A DNA stretch of 64,000 bases, from the NCBI GenBank assembly GCA_022457065.1, contig JAJGBQ010000007.1:62001-126000 (forward strand). Reading direction: 5' to 3'. Under the pieces are notes generated by a model. That model saw only the letters and a program-made list of their open reading frames with translations, did no database searches and was not told where the DNA came from. Shown here piece by piece: positions 1 through 13,337 of this stretch. Numbering within the stretch: the first letter of the stretch is position 1; each line of letters opens with the position of its first letter. The position numbers were made by a program, and so were the translations under genes. Source of the DNA: Curvularia sp. ZM96. Lineage: Eukaryota; Ascomycota; Dothideomycetes; Pleosporales; Pleosporaceae.

Positions 1-246
1 CAACTCAGCGACCCTGTCTCACGGAGTGGAAACAACATCGACTCCGCAACTCATGGCGCGATCAACAGCGAGGAAAACGCACGGAGAGATGGCGTTGCTG
101 GAATGGGGTTGCGAGATGCCCGACTGACGCTATGGGCCGAACGTTTCGCGGGACTTATGATGGACCTGGCTCGTGCATTCTTGTATGACAGACTAGTTGG
201 CTTTCCTCAGCGGCCTTGTCGTCCTTGCGAGAGTTTGGGCTGTTGA
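1..246 (+). CDS. possible 3' end of an unassigned gene cut by the left edge
   Basis: Frame 1 stays open from the first base to a TGA at 244-246, 81 codons, in a GC-richer stretch than what follows. The translation has a plausible mixed composition with several Met, Arg and Leu residues, but I recognise no family. It could be the last exon of a gene starting to the left, or a chance open frame. Confidence 0.2.
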   Translation, partial: QLSDPVSRSGNNIDSATHGAINSEENARRDGVAGMGLRDARLTLWAERFAGLMMDLARAFLYDRLVGFPQRPCRPCESLGC

Positions 247-1047
247 AGTATCTCATGAAAACTGTTAGGAATCGGGGCGTAGATTGCGGACGTTGAAGGT
301 AGCTTGTCGCCGCCTCGCGGCATCACCAAGTGGAAACATGTACAGTACTGTCCATTATTACATTAGCAGTCGCAGTTGCGTGTTGAAGTAGGCGACACGT
401 TCGGCATGATAAATGGAACGTTAGTCATGTAGTTGGTGATGGTTGCAAGTGCGTCAACCCTTGAGCGTTGGTTGGCGTTGGTTGGGATGATCAACCTGGC
501 GGCGGGCGCACGGACACGGCGCGGCTGCCAATCACGGCTTGCTGCCAACCCTTGCTCTGTAACCCTGGTAAGGAGAAGACGGGATAGATGATAAGCGCAA
601 GGTTAGTGCGTCACTCGCTCCTACACCACGTCAAACACTGTCCGCATCAATATCAGAGTGCAGAAGATATCTCCTCACTCAGATCAGAGATCGTACAGAA
701 GCAAACATAAGATGACATGTAATTCATTGAGCACTAGCTTGAAGTTCTGGTCATGCCTTGCACATGTGTGTAAGCTCTACTATGATTGAAGCGACTTTCA
801 AAAACAGGGGTAAACTAAACCTAGTGCACGCATCGAGACCCGGTAGCGCAGGCAAAGGACAATGAAGCTTACCTAGTAGCGTAACGCGCGGGACACGGAA
901 CCGGCCTTTGTGGCTGTTACTAACACTCATTATAGCCACTAACATTAGGGTCTAAGCCCAACCAAAGCCTGCCTTTTATGTTGCTGAGGTTGTCCATGCC
1001 GCCAGCATCCCACATCATGATCCCACGACGATTCACCAGAAGCACAG
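247..1047. other. intergenic, nothing recognised
   Basis: Short frames occur on both strands but none has coding character, splice structure or a family motif. The right part should hold the promoter of the membrane-protein gene at 1048. Confidence 0.5.
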
Positions 1048-2175
1048 ATGCCGCCCGACGTGAATGACAATAACGCCTGGAAGGTGATAGTGGTTACTAC
1101 AATATGTTTGCTCACTTCATTAACAATGGTGTCTCTTCGATTCTATGTTCGTCGCATCATCATCAGAAGTTTGGGAATCGATGATTGGTTTTTAGCTGCA
1201 AGTCTAGTATGGTGCTCTCGCGCTCATTTAGCATTGCTCACTAATACGCCTAGCTCTTATACATTGGATGCGCACTTACAACTTCTATCAGTAAGCATAG
1301 GTTTTGTTTCTACTTTTATATCAGTCTAATCTATATTAAAGGTATAAAATTTGGACTCGGTCGCCATGACTCTACCATCTCTCTCCAAGAGCAGTCTACA
1401 TTCCTCAAGGTTCGTTGATCTCTGGCTCATGTAGTCGTACGTTAACTAAATGGCGCCGCGTAGCTTATGTGGATAGCATCTACTGGCTATGGAGCAGTTA
1501 TTATGCTGCTAAAATCCACCTTTCTTTTACAATACCGACGCGTGTTTCCACTTAGAAACATCCAGCTCTTATGCGACGCATTCCTTGTGTTTATCATCAT
1601 ATGGGCTGTTGGTGGAACGATTGGGTCCTTACTCAATTGCCGACCACTAAAACAGAACTGGGATCCTATTGTCTACAAGGATTGCAGAGCGCGCTTATAT
1701 TTCTGGTACACTATGGGAATCTTACACGTTCTTACTGATGTGGCCATCTTCGCTTTACCCTTACCGCTGCTCAAGACAATGTCTTTACCAAAGTTGCAAA
1801 AAGGAGTGTTGATAGGGGTTTTCTCCCTAGGCTTTTTGTAAGACTCTTTTGAGAACTATTTGACAGCAAGCTTACAATCATGCAAGCACATGTGCAATCT
1901 CCATCATTCGCCTTACCACGCTCCAGGCTTCTACCTCAAGCGATGATCTAACATGGACCATGTGGAAGACAGTGGTATGGTCTGTGGCTGAACTCGCTTG
2001 TGCTATCATCTGCGCGTGCATCCCAACATTGCGGCCTCTTCTACCACGATTTACAGGTTGGCAACAGCATGTCAACAATAATCTAAACGAGCTTTCGATA
2101 ACTCCAAGGGCAGGTGAAGTTTACACGGAAACCCTTGAGTTATCTAATACAGAGGCCTTGAAGCAGAGTAGATAG
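1048..2175 (+). CDS. PTH11/SAT4-like fungal rhodopsin-domain membrane protein
   Basis: Five exons (1048-1206, 1254-1290, 1342-1409, 1464-1837, 1887-2175) splice into one 308-residue frame. Family landmarks appear in order: a first helix followed by a short basic loop, GIDDWFLAASL, KFGLGRH, WIASTGYG with LLKSTFLLQYRRVF, a loop with two cysteines, FTCAISIIRLTT, DDLTWTMWKTVVWSVAE and CIPTLRPLLPRF. This matches the seven-helix fungal rhodopsin-like domain (Pfam PF20684) shared by SAT4 and Pth11-related proteins, which sit in membranes; some are surface sensors, but most have no known ligand. It lacks a CFEM domain. The frame is uninterrupted once the four 47-54 nt introns are removed, so the gene looks intact although single-frame reading makes it look broken. 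The first two intron boundaries are the least certain. Confidence 0.8.
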
Positions 2176-2687
2176 CAGCTAAAGTACCTACCCAAGAGGT
2201 CGTGTGGAATCCCACCTAGGATTCCATTTAGTTCGGTGAGGCCGATGAGCTGCGATAAGAAACAGGGGGGTAGGAGTACTATAATATCTTTGTAAAATAG
2301 CTCTCTGGAAGCAATGCAACATGCGGGTTGAGCGACAGCGCTGCGTGCGAGCTTTACCGTAGTCCGTGCGCCAGTACCCAAGACTAAAGGAAGCAAGTAC
2401 TGGCCAGACCTGGCGCGTCAGAATCACAAACTCGAGAACATCGCTTCAGGGTTTGTTACCTCATATCCACGCCGCAGTTGCTATCCTTACTGCACTTGCC
2501 TTTATCCCCCTCATCACCGCCATCCTCATCGTTACCATTTCTACCATGTGTGCAAGGCGATTATGGTGTCGGACAAGCTCACGTTGTGTCGGTCGCTCAT
2601 GACTCCTGTCCATGTCGCGAACTCGTCCCCCGTTAGTGGAAGGCATTTTGTTTACTTTGTGTACCATAATCTTACTTCAGCCACCAC
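2176..2687. other. intergenic between convergent genes
   Basis: Space between the stop of the PTH11-like gene and the stop of the NLR-like gene. It should hold both 3' ends. No recognisable feature; the small frames here lack coding character. Confidence 0.5.
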
Positions 2688-5600
2688 CTACAGAATATTC
2701 CCGATCCCATCCTCCCTCTTCCAAAACCTCTTCCACGCCAACGGCCACTTCTTCTCCTTGATCTCCTTCAACCACTTCTTAAACTCGATCTTCTCCTCCC
2801 CAATACTCATAACACCCTGCCTAATCCCCTGCCACCCCTTCACCGGCCCCTTGATGTACTTGTGGTTCTTCCCGCAATACCTTGCATAATAATCCAGCTT
2901 ATCCCCTGAATTCCACGCCACCAGCCGATCATAGCACGCCTGACATATCTTGATGTCAGTACACAGAATACAAAGGTACAGCGACCCAGTCGACCAGTCG
3001 CTGATCCACTCACTGGCACACTGGCAATACATCGCCGACGACTTTGCGACTTCACCCCACTCCCCGTCCGTGTAATCCCCCTTCGAGAAATCGAGCGTCT
3101 TGGCCTCCAGCACTGAGAACTGCGCGGAAAACGCTATCTGCGCATCACGCTCTAACCCGCCAACCAACGCCAGCACTTTCGCGAGCAGGCACAGACTGTT
3201 CACGTCGTTCCAGACTTGTTTGTCCGTCAACGCAGTATAGCAGCTGTCAAACGTCTCGCTCAACACGTCCTGAAAGTCTTGCCCGGACCCGACTTTGCGG
3301 ATCATGTTTGCGTAGACAACTACCGGCGCAACGCTATAGGTGTCGACCGCCTGCAGGGGGCCGCCGTCCCGGCTTTGCTGTAATATGCGCATTTCTTCTA
3401 ACAGCGCGATTTTCTCGCGTGGGGAGGAGGAGCAGCGGAATTGGTGGTAGATGACGTCGGAGACGCTGAGGTAGGCTTGCCAGATTGGTTGGTCGTCTTC
3501 GGCGCCGGTGGTGGTGCTGATGTGAGTTTCGCTGTTGGCTGTCTGAGAGGGGTTAGCAGTGTCTGTGAGGTGGGGATGAAGTGGCTGTTATACCTCCAAC
3601 CAGAGTTCCTTGGCCTTTTCGGCGTCGAGGATGACGTTTCGGTAGAAGTCTGCAAGATGGTTTCGTATGCGACCGGCTGAACGACGTGGTTCAAGATACT
3701 TAATGATCTGCGCATATACCTCTATGACGAAAGCGTGTTCTTCGGTCTCTGTGCCAGCATGCTGGAGAACCATTTGGGGATCCCAACTTTCCTCCCAATT
3801 GTGCTCATCAGTCAGCCACGCCATCAGTTCGAAGAAGTCCCAGCTCATAAGCGTGTCGATGATATCCCTGTAGGTATCCTCTTCCATGTAATACAGCGAT
3901 GATATGATGAGGTGAAGGATATCTCCAGTCATGAGTGACTCGGTCTCCACATCGCGGGCTTCCTTGATAGTCTTCACGCACTCATCATACATGGCCAACT
4001 CATGCTGACAACTTCCGAGTATGGTAAGCGCACGTCGGAGTAGTTCCTTGACATTATTGTCTTGGCTCGTTGGTCGTATCTCCATGGCTGATACAATAGT
4101 GGCATATGGCTTTTGGTAGTCATGATTTTTAGCGTCCTTGTCGTCGTCTTCGTAGTCGCCGGGTAGTGACTTCGCTGCCTGGAGTTCCGCAGCGGCTTGT
4201 TCCACGAGTGCAGCGAACCTGTCAAGGTCGTTGTCGGCTACCCTTTGACTGGTCTTGGCCCATTCTGTGGCTTCCTTGTAATGCCTATACTCACGGAGCG
4301 TTACAGCCAGAGCTCGACATGCTCCTGCATCTGAGAGTGCATTCTCTGAGGCTTTGAACGTTGTTTCGATTGCCTCGACTTCTGTAAACCTATTATGATC
4401 GAAGAACTTTGGCGTTATGTTGGTCTGGATTATTTTATCAGCATGATTTGGTCTCGTGATCCTTCGCTGCAAGTAGATCATCTTGGTGTAGTGGACTCAC
4501 ATAATTTAGTGCAGAGATCGCAAACGTATATGGAATCAGCTTATCCGCACATGCAGCCAACCAGTTTTGCAAATGTGCTTTCGCAAGCGTGTCAAGTGTT
4601 CTTTCAGGCTGAGCTGCCAATTCTTGTACCCATGCAGACAATTCTGGCTGGTTCTCGAGTGAACCCACGCCAGCCGATCTCTTCAACCATTCTTTGACGT
4701 TCGACATGAACTGTGTCGTCCTTAAGCCACCACCCCGTTTCGCCTGTGCATGTATGTAGGCATAAGGTGAGTTATCGATGTAGAAATAGAGTGAAGAGTT
4801 TGGTGTCAGCACGTAGTTCTTCTCCACGAATGTAGCGACATCGTTCTTATTTGTGAGAACATCGTACAGTATGTTCAGGCCACGATTGAATGCTTCATCG
4901 GTCATCGTTGATGGGTCAATATCGTTGAAGTGCAATGCCCAGTTGGTGGCTGCGTACCGCCGCAGTCGCGCACACACTGGGCCCTCAACACTGCTTGTGA
5001 TGATCTGTGCGCATAATTCGAACATGGAAAAGGCAGCTGATGATTTACTTTCGCAAATGCTGCTTTCCGTCGACAAAGTTTCGCGCAAATGGTCTTTCAT
5101 CGAGCGATTGTGAAAACGAACGATGGGAGCTGTATCAACCGTCGCCACCAGTTCTGACACAGGTATGGCGTCCAAAGTACTCTGATCAATGTCGTCCGCG
5201 TCTTCAGAGTCGAACATCGCCGGGTCTAAATCTCTGGTTACTGTCAGAACGAGACCTGATCGGCTTGAAATTTCTTCTTCGATATTAAACAATTTGGATA
5301 GACCACGAAGCTTCACAATATCCGTTATCTGCTCGACACTGATACTCTGTTTTGCAAAAGCTATCCATGTATAGACAAGTCTGACCGTTTGAAGCTCGTC
5401 TGGGGTTCTCCTAGCCGCAACTTCTTCTTCAAGCTTCCGGCAGAGACCATCAAGACCTTTGGGAAGCTCGGACAAGGCGGTCAGAACGGAGCTTTCTTGA
5501 TGATATTTGTTGAGTCGACGAAGTGCTTGGTCCATGTACAAAAGGCAATCAGACTGTTCCACCAGAGTGTTCTCGACGATACGTTTGGCTGCAGGTCGCA

Positions 5601-7359
5601 GCTTACGAAGTCGAGAGGCGTGCTTTATCTTACTCGCAGCAATGACTTGCACATCGTTCTTTACGGCAACCTTTGTGATATGAATCTTCTCAGCTCCCGC
5701 CAATTCACCAATGCCCTTGAAATTCGCTCGGCTCGTCAACAATACGCGGATGTTCCATTTCCTGGTTATGATCTCTTGAAGACACATGATAATCTCCTTG
5801 GATGATTCACAGATCTCGTCCAAGCCATCGAGGATGAGGAACAAACAATTGGGGGACTCGTCAGCTGACGTTTCTTGGAATTTGGAGGCGAGAAACGTTT
5901 TGAATCTGGTGACTACATCGAAAAAGACAATATCCCCGCGAATCGTCGTGATGGTGGCAGCAACTTGATCACAGAATGCCTTGTCGTACATGGCGATCTG
6001 GTTAACGATGGCACTGAGCATCGAGTGCATTACAGCAAATACGTTGTTAGCGTCCGAACGGCCTTCGAAATTCTGGTGCCGGAAGTAGTAATGTGCGACA
6101 GTCATCCTTGAGTGAGAGGCTGTTTGTTTCTGCAACTTACGGAGAGCAGAATATGCGAGGAACGACTTTCCCACGCCACCCTCTCCAATGATCCATAGAT
6201 ATGGACTCGCGGAGGGGTCTTCTCTCCAAGTCACGAACTCTTTTCGCTCGAACAGCCATTCGGTCGTGCCGTCAACAAAATTATACTCAATCTCTTGATT
6301 TCGTGCATATGAATCGTCATGAGCGTTGAAGAACCGCTGTACGACGTTGAAAGATGTAGGTTTGTTAGCAGTGCGAACCTTTGCTGTGGAAGCAAGGGCT
6401 GCTGGCGGTGCGAGTGAATGCCGCTGGGCCTCAAGCATCTGTTCGAACTTCGCGGATAGTTTGAGATAGTTTGCGTCAACTTTATCGTGCAATGATTGTA
6501 CACCTTGAGCCATTCCTTGAGCAGTACCATCCATCCGAGCCAGATCAGTCGAGATATTCTGCGCCAGCCCAACAATGGTGACTACATTGCCTTTTATCTC
6601 AGTAATATCTCTGTCGATGTCTAAAACTTTGGCAAGTGTCATGATGCCAGTTGCCGACTCGAGACCCTTCATGGCCGTCTCGAGCGAACCGGTCGCACCG
6701 GCGAGTTCATCGTCACCACTCCCTCTCAACATTGTCTTCAGAGATCTCCACATCCTACCCTCGGCAACGGCTCTGGTGGCCAGTCCTAGCATTTGCATGA
6801 TTGCAACGAATACCCGCAGAATGTGTGATGTATAAGCCTTAGGGCTTTCTGACAACTTTAATTCCATCATGCCAATTCTCTCCAGGAATGATTTCAGCTC
6901 GCCGAAGAAGCTCATGAGCATGTCATAGTCCTTTGAGACATCTTTGCTTACTTTCATCACATACGTGAGTGCGGTAAGAATGGCAGCAGATGGCGGAAAT
7001 GCTGCACTGGCTGCGTCTGCAATGTATTTTGCACCAGATAAGATCAGGTCCGCATTCGCGTTGATCGTAGTCCGTAGCTTGGCGAACTTTCCACCACCTT
7101 CTCGGAATTGGATGAAGTTCTCTTGAACAGTTTGATCAGCTTCGATCTCCGTAAAAGAATGAAACTTCTTCATGGAGCTGAACTCCAGGCCTGCAGCTGT
7201 GCAGTATTCGTGCATAGCATCTTGCCATAAGCTTGCAATGTCGGTTGCATTTTCCTTGGAATAATCGTAGGCCGTCGCGCTGGAGGTTGTCTGTGCCGCA
7301 GGTGGTTCGACAGTTGCTTTTTTCCTCGAAAATTTCGCCGTCCAATTTCTGCTTGACAT
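2688..7359 (-). CDS. NLR-like STAND protein: Goodbye-like N-terminus, NACHT, helical repeats, Cys-rich tail
   Basis: Three exons (7359-4501, 4424-3594, 3542-2688) join in frame to 1514 residues. The start at 7359 (context ACAATG) was chosen over an in-frame ATG at 7482 because the intervening 41 residues look non-coding. The N-terminus (about 35-150; IASLWQDAMHEYCTAAGLEF) resembles the fungal Goodbye domain that precedes NACHT in STAND proteins. The P-loop GEGGVGKS lies at about 392-399 and Walker B LFLILDGLDEI at about 506-516. A long helical, TPR-like region follows. The C-terminus holds a small metal-site pattern, CxxC, CxxC and CxxxxH (YLCILC, ICQAC, YCGKNH), seen at the end of many such fungal proteins. 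Fungal NLR-like proteins act in non-self recognition and regulated cell death; no effector domain such as HET or HeLo is evident, so the output is unknown. No frame breaks. Confidence 0.85.
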
Positions 7360-7938
7360 TGTAGATGGAATCTTATAATTGCAAGTTCGCGAGTTGCAAT
7401 TCGAGGGCAGAAGACAGCTGCCTGGGATGGAAGATGCCCCTCGTTTTCTTCTCCATAGGCAACATTTTCTGCCTGGTACCACAAAACGCCATCTCAGCAG
7501 TGCATGCAGATTAGTCTCTAGTGCTCCAATAATGAAGAGTAGTGCAAGGTTCGGAAGGATAGATCGACGACTATCCTAGGGACGGGTTCAGCTCATCGCT
7601 TAGCTATCCCTCATTCGGTCTAGAATCGTTAATTGCTTTTCGATGAGGGGAGACGGAAGGTTGTTAGCGAGCACAATGACGTCATGGCTGATGGTTGTGA
7701 ACTCACAACTGACGAAAACAGTCTTGTGGTCGCAACTGCTGCAATATGTTGTGATTTCAAATCAGGCGACACCAGCGAGGACGCTCGTGCCTTTTGCTTT
7801 TTGCAGAGGACAGGGTCATTTCTTCTAGAGTTGCGAAACTCTTGTCGACTTCGTACCATTCTGTGAACACTGCTTATCGCAGGTTCAATCTATAACACCT
7901 AGTCTCGTCGAGCTTCTGGATGAGATACAGAATTTCCA
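7360..7938. other. NLR upstream region up to the LINE 3' end
   Basis: This should contain the NLR promoter. Frames of 60-77 codons occur on both strands around 7630-7860 but show no family motif. The tandem LINE array begins about 580 bp upstream of the NLR start. Confidence 0.45.
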
Positions 7939-8333
7939 TATTGCGATATACACACACACAATTTATTTACGCCCGGCGGCCGAGCCGAAAGGGCTACTAA
8001 AGCTAGTCTAACTTTACACGTCTTATGCTACATCTCGGTCTCCTTAGCCCGTCTATCTTCTTTAGCTCGCCTCTTCATGTAGCTTATTATCTGAGTCAGA
8101 GCCCTTACTCGATATCATAGCACGCTTCTTCTCTATCTACTGTTATTCCTCATTAGGTGCTTGTGGGTTAGTATTGCTGGTGGCAGACTAGCTTAGAGTT
8201 AGCTTCTCTAAGAGATTCTCTAAGTGTTCAACGTCCTATCTTCGGCGGCTGAAGCGTCGTCTGCTGTCGGTTGCACAAGGCTGTAGATGAGTTTATGTTA
8301 GTAGCTAAGGTTTACCTAGTGGTTAGTTAGATA

Positions 8334-11300
8334 TTAGTTTGCATCGAGTCTCCGTGTTGCTATTGCGAATCGTATCGTCGCCCGCACTGCGTCCATGTCT
8401 GGCGCCCATTTCGCATCGTCTGTCGCTGCTTTGCCGCCTAGGTAGAATGACATGTTTCCTCTGCTTATCTGCGTGCACTGCAGCATTTCGGTTCGTTGAC
8501 TAGTCCACTTTCGGCAACGGAACAGAAAGTGCTCCACCGTCTCTACTGCCTGTCCGCATTCGCATTGGTCTGTTGTTAATGCTTTAATTCGATATCGATA
8601 CGTGTTAAGCTGTGCCATGCCTGTTCTAAGCTGGGCAAGCACGCTGCTCTCTTTCCGCGAAAGCCCGTCGTAGAGTTGTCGCGTGTGCTTTCTGGCAGTG
8701 CCGTGTCGATTCGTTTAGAGTATGCTCCTACGTCTACTGGCACCTTCTTAGCTATGCCTTGCTTACGTGCTATATTATGCGTAGTTGATCGCATTCTAGG
8801 GAGCTGTGTCTGTGGCCTAGTATTTGGTCTAGTTGCCGTCTTCGCCTCTCGCTTAGCGAGGCTTGCGAGCTCATTCTCTTCGCTTGCAGGTAGCCATAGC
8901 ACTGTCACCGTATTACCGTCTCTTCTTAGTGCTTGTACCGTCTTGTAGAACTAGCTAATGTAGCTTTGCCCAGATTGCTGGCGAGGTGTTCTAAGTGTGA
9001 GCACAGCGGCTTTGTTTCTTGTCATCAGTGCAATGTTGCGAAACCTCAGCTTCGGCAGCCTGCTTAGCGCCTCGGCCATTGCTGCCAGCTCTGCCGCATA
9101 AGGATTTTGTTCCTCTCTCTTGCCTAAAGTGATAGAGAAGGCCTGTGTTTCGTTGTTCTGTGTGCTGATCGCGCCTCCCATTCCAACTACTCCATTCCGC
9201 GCCGAGCTGCTAACGGCGATGCGTACCGCCCAGTTCGCCTCGAGCCCCTGTGCCGCGTTCTCAACTACGGTCTGCACTCTCTTCTCCCATGGTGTCAGGA
9301 CGCACGGCCGGATCGTCTCCATCTGCTCCATGTCTATGTCCTTGAGCGCTTCTGCTACTTGGAACAGCGGCGAGCGGTACTGTCTTCTGAACTTTCGCAT
9401 CCGCGACGTGTTTCTTCGCAGTGGATTCGTCTCAGGCAGCGCGTGGATGTCGGTCCACAGCTTGACTGCCCGCTTCCAGAACCGCTCTTGTGCACTTGGG
9501 ATGTGCGCCTCTGCCTCTGCCACCCATGTCGCCACCGTGAGAAATGTCCCTACGATCGCTTGTGCGCCTATTCTTTGCACCCTGTTGATGGGTCTCACTA
9601 GCTTGTCTTTGCAGGCATGCATCCACACGTTCGACGCGTAGTCTACTGTCGGCGCGACTGTCGCCGTAAAAAGCTGTCGTGCCACTGTGGGTGAGAGCCC
9701 TCGCAGCCTCTTGAGCTCCAATGCTGCTTCTAGCCCCTTCGCGGCTGCCCTTGCGATATGCTTGTGGTACTTGAGCCTGGCGTCCATAAGCACGCCGAGT
9801 ATCTTGACGTGGTCCTTGGGCGATACGCTCTGCCCCTTGATGATGAAGGGCTCGGTGGCACTCTTATACGCCTTGCGCGTAAAGTGGATGACAGCCGTCT
9901 TTTCTGCTTCAAACGTCGCTCCGCTTCTCCGTTCCCAGTCTAGTGCGTCTTGGATAATGGCGTTGATGCCCTCTCTATTGCTTTGCGCCGTCGGGCCTGT
10001 GACCCACGCAGTAAAGTCGTCAACGAACGCGATCGCGCCTCCATACGTGTCGATAGGTCGCTGCACGAGATCGGCGTTGAAGAAGAGAAATAAGATTGGC
10101 GATAGCGGCGACCCTTGCGGCAGACCTGCTTGTGGCAGTTCTTGGACCTTAGACGCCTGTCCGTTGACCTGGATCGACGCAGTGCGCTCTGAGCAGAATG
10201 CCTCTACCCACTTCAGCAGCTTCTGCGGTATGCCTCGTGCTTTCATCCTCTGCAGCAGTCTTTCCTTACATACCCCATTGTACGCTCCCTTGACATCGAA
10301 ACTGATCAAGCTGACTGTCCGGCGGCCTCGCCACGCGGTATAAATCTGTTCTTGTAGCAGCACTAGTGCTTGCTCGGCCGATCGCTGCTTGCGCGCTCCA
10401 AAGTGGTTGGTGGGTAGAAGCCCGTGTGTCTCTACCATGTGCGAGATCCTCTCTGCCACCACAGACTCTAGCACTTTGCCTAGAGTGGCTAACAGTGAGA
10501 TCGGCCTCCAAGCTTTTGCGATAGTGTAGTCTTCCTTGCCTGGCTTCTTGAGCGGTATAATCCTGGCGTGTCTCCATTGGCTGGGCAGCACTCCCTCCTC
10601 TAGCGACTGTCGGAACAGCGCAAGCACATGGTCTTTCACTACCGGCCAGACCTGCTTCCACACTACTACAGGCAGTCCGTCGTCTCCAGGTGCTTTCCAT
10701 GACTTGGCGGCGTGCAACTGCCTTTCCACCTCTTCGAGCGTGATAGTCGGCATTTCCACGGGTGCTCTCTGTGGCCTGGCTCCCTCGTCGTCGATGCTGC
10801 TGGGGAGCGGGGGGAAGAAGGTGCTAAGCAACTCCTCAGCTTGTTCTTCAAAGTCGCTCGTAGTTGTCCCGTCCGTTCTATGAAGTGCTGGGACTGTCCC
10901 AAACGCCTCGTTGCCCGCCTTCAGGTACTTGGCCGCGTTCCAGATGTTGTCATTGTCCGCCAGGAAGTCGTCCCAGTGTTTTCTCTTCTGCTGTCGAATG
11001 GCATCATGGTACTGCTTCGACGCTCCTTTTGCCGTCCCCTCTAGGTCCGGCCTGGCAACACCTGACCGTCTCGCGGCTCTCGCTTGGTTCCTCCAGTGCG
11101 TGTAGATGCGGCGTAGCTGTGTCAGATCCTGCGTCCACCACCTCTTTGCGTATGGTGACGGCTTAGCCCTGGGGGTTAGCGCGTGCACCGCCTCCAGCAC
11201 CGCCGCCATCAGTATGTCGGTCCTCTGCTGCGTCGTGCCTGCTGGCGGAGTCACGCTGAGCGTTCTGGCGATCCTGTCATTGATTGCTTTCCACGGTGCG

Positions 11301-12064
11301 TTCTTGAGCAGAAGCCGCTCTTGCTGCTGCGGTACTGGCACGGAGCTGTCGAAGATCGTCTCGATCATTCGGTGGTCGGAGCCGTGCTCGGTGTCATGAG
11401 CAGCGCATCTTAGCACCGTGTCTGCCAGCTCTTTGGACGCTAAGACCAGGTCGATTGTCGTCTCGTAGCCTCCGCACTGCCACGTCTTAGTGCCACGCGG
11501 GAGCTGGCTGCTAAGCGCGTGTTCTGTCATCAGATCGATGATTGGGTCTGCCTCGCCCTGTCTGACCAGCGTCACATCCTCTCCTCCCCACAGCTAGTCG
11601 TGTTGATTAAAATCTCCAGCCAGCACCACGTCCACTACCGTACTAGCCCTTCTTCTTGCATCCTTAATCACCGTATCTAGCTTGCTGCATGCGTCTCGCA
11701 GTGCTTGCTGGTCTCCTCCTGGTATGTACACCGACACCACCAACACCCGACGCTCGTGTAGCCGAATAATCACTGCTGTCAAGTCCGGCGACTCTACCCG
11801 TACCTGTTCCGCCTCTACCTCTCTGTTCACCCACAGCATGCTCCGTATCGGCCACCTTCCTTCTCGCCAGGTCGATAGCACCATCTTGGTCCACTTGTGG
11901 TGGAACATGGGCGTCGTCAGCAGCCGACCCTAGATCCTCCGTGCATGCGGCTCCTGGATAGCTACCACCGACACGTCTTGCAGCACTTCGTCGTTCATTA
12001 AACTATCGTGTACTTCGCCTTGCTTTCTCACATTAAGCTGGATCATGCGGAATGCTCTATTCAT
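8334..12064 (-). pseudogene. LINE copy A ORF2, endonuclease/RT/RNase H polyprotein, broken
   Basis: Begins at the ATG at 12064. Glutamine-to-stop changes lie at 11930-11932, 11594-11596 (inside the endonuclease GDFNQHD motif region) and 8951-8953 (RNase H region). Between them an 874-residue stretch still shows the reverse-transcriptase core (FVDDFTAWVTG). The C-terminal zinc finger (CECGQ, HFLFRC) is in a -1 frame relative to RNase H, as in copy B. It cannot encode a complete product. Confidence 0.85.
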
Positions 12065-12065
12065 G

Positions 12066-13337
12066 TTAAGGCGGGTATAGCATCCGACAGTTTCTGCTGA
12101 ACGACTCGTGCGGTCCTCCGCACAGCACGCACTTCATCACTGCTTCGCTGCAGCTCTTGTGGTGGTGGCCGTCTTTCGCGCATCTCCCGCATCTCTGCGC
12201 CTTTCGACACTGATACGCTTTGTGGCCGAGCTCCTGGCAGTTGTAGCACTGCCCTGGCCGTGGTCGCTGCTCAAATGCGCTTGTTGTGCCGGACTCTCCG
12301 CCCGCGTGGAAGAAGCCTTCTGCAATGAGCCTCCTTGCGTCACTTTTCTTAGTCACGTACACCACCATAGATCCGTACGCCTTGGGGACGTCTCTCTTGC
12401 TGAGCCACGCAATCTTGGCGACTGTCGTTCCATTCTCTTCTCCAAAAGCTTCTGCAGCTCCCGCTCTAATCTCATCCTTCTCGTCTAACACTGCTGTTCT
12501 CTTGACGTTGTCTATCTTAATTGGGTAGAGCTCATCGCGCAACACACGCGAGCCTGCGCCAATCTTCTCTGCTGCTCTCTTGACTAGCTGGTGCTCGTCT
12601 TCGTCTCTGCACGCGATCCTGATCCGGCTCTGGGTCGCGTGGTCAACGGTGACCGCCCGGCATCGCCAGTTTTCTTGGTTCTCTACTTTGCGCATCTCTT
12701 TTTCTACAGCTGCTCTGACCGTCCCTGCTGACAATCTACCATTTTCGCCATCGGCCCTGGAAATGTCTACAGTGACGCTAGGCACGTCGATAGAAGCGAG
12801 GTTAGTTCTGATAGTGTGCTGCTGGCTTGCTAGCGGCGCGGCTGTGGCGTTTAGTCCTACGGGTGCGTCTGTGGACGCTACCTCGGCCCAGGTTCGCGTA
12901 CCAGAGGTTGTTGCCACGAGGTCATCGACGCGTGTCTTCAACTCAGCGATCTCGTCAATAAGCTTCACATTATGGTCAATAATCGCTTGCTGGCTCTTTC
13001 TAATCTCTCTTGTTTCGCGTTCGAGGTTCTGGATCGTTTCATTCTGCTACTGGATGATCTTGGTTAACGCGGCAAGTAGATCTTTGTTGGTGGCGGTGCT
13101 CTTCCTAGCTTGACGGATAGGTTGGCTGTTTTCGATCCGGATAGTGTCGGAGTCGTCAGCCGATAGGTCTAGCTATAGTGGTCGCCTGCGGTAGTGTTCG
13201 TTTTGCTCGATAGTGTTTCTTGCGCGCCTCTTCAGTGGTGCTAGTAGCTCGGTTGGCAGGGATGTCGCTTCGCGGTCGCGGTCGCGTTCCGGGGTCGAGA
13301 TGGCCATCTCTCTCACGCGTCCAGATCGCAAACTCAT
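12066..13337 (-). pseudogene. LINE copy A ORF1, gag-like zinc-knuckle protein, broken
   Basis: Starts at the same ATG as copy B ORF1. Stops replace glutamine codons at 13173-13175 and 13047-13049, and a CAA to TAA change at 12066-12068 removes the last three codons and the normal ORF1/ORF2 overlap. The part from 12968 down still encodes the three Cys-His knuckles (CYNCQELGHKAYQC, CGRCAKDGHHHKSC and a shorter third). Every stop is a C-to-T change before A on the coding strand. Confidence 0.85.

Noticed and set aside
1048..2175. Reading the PTH11-like gene as broken fragments
   Set aside because: Four normal short introns join all parts into one 308-residue frame with the family motifs in order.
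4425..4500. A 34-nt intron in the NLR ending at an earlier acceptor (TTGCAG)
   Set aside because: Too short for splicing; the 76-nt option has a CTGAT branch site 11 bases before its acceptor and keeps the frame.
9120..10343. Plus-strand frames of 173 and 218 codons inside the LINEs, also at 14664-15887
   Set aside because: They are antisense shadows of ORF2; codon pattern and known domains are on the minus strand.
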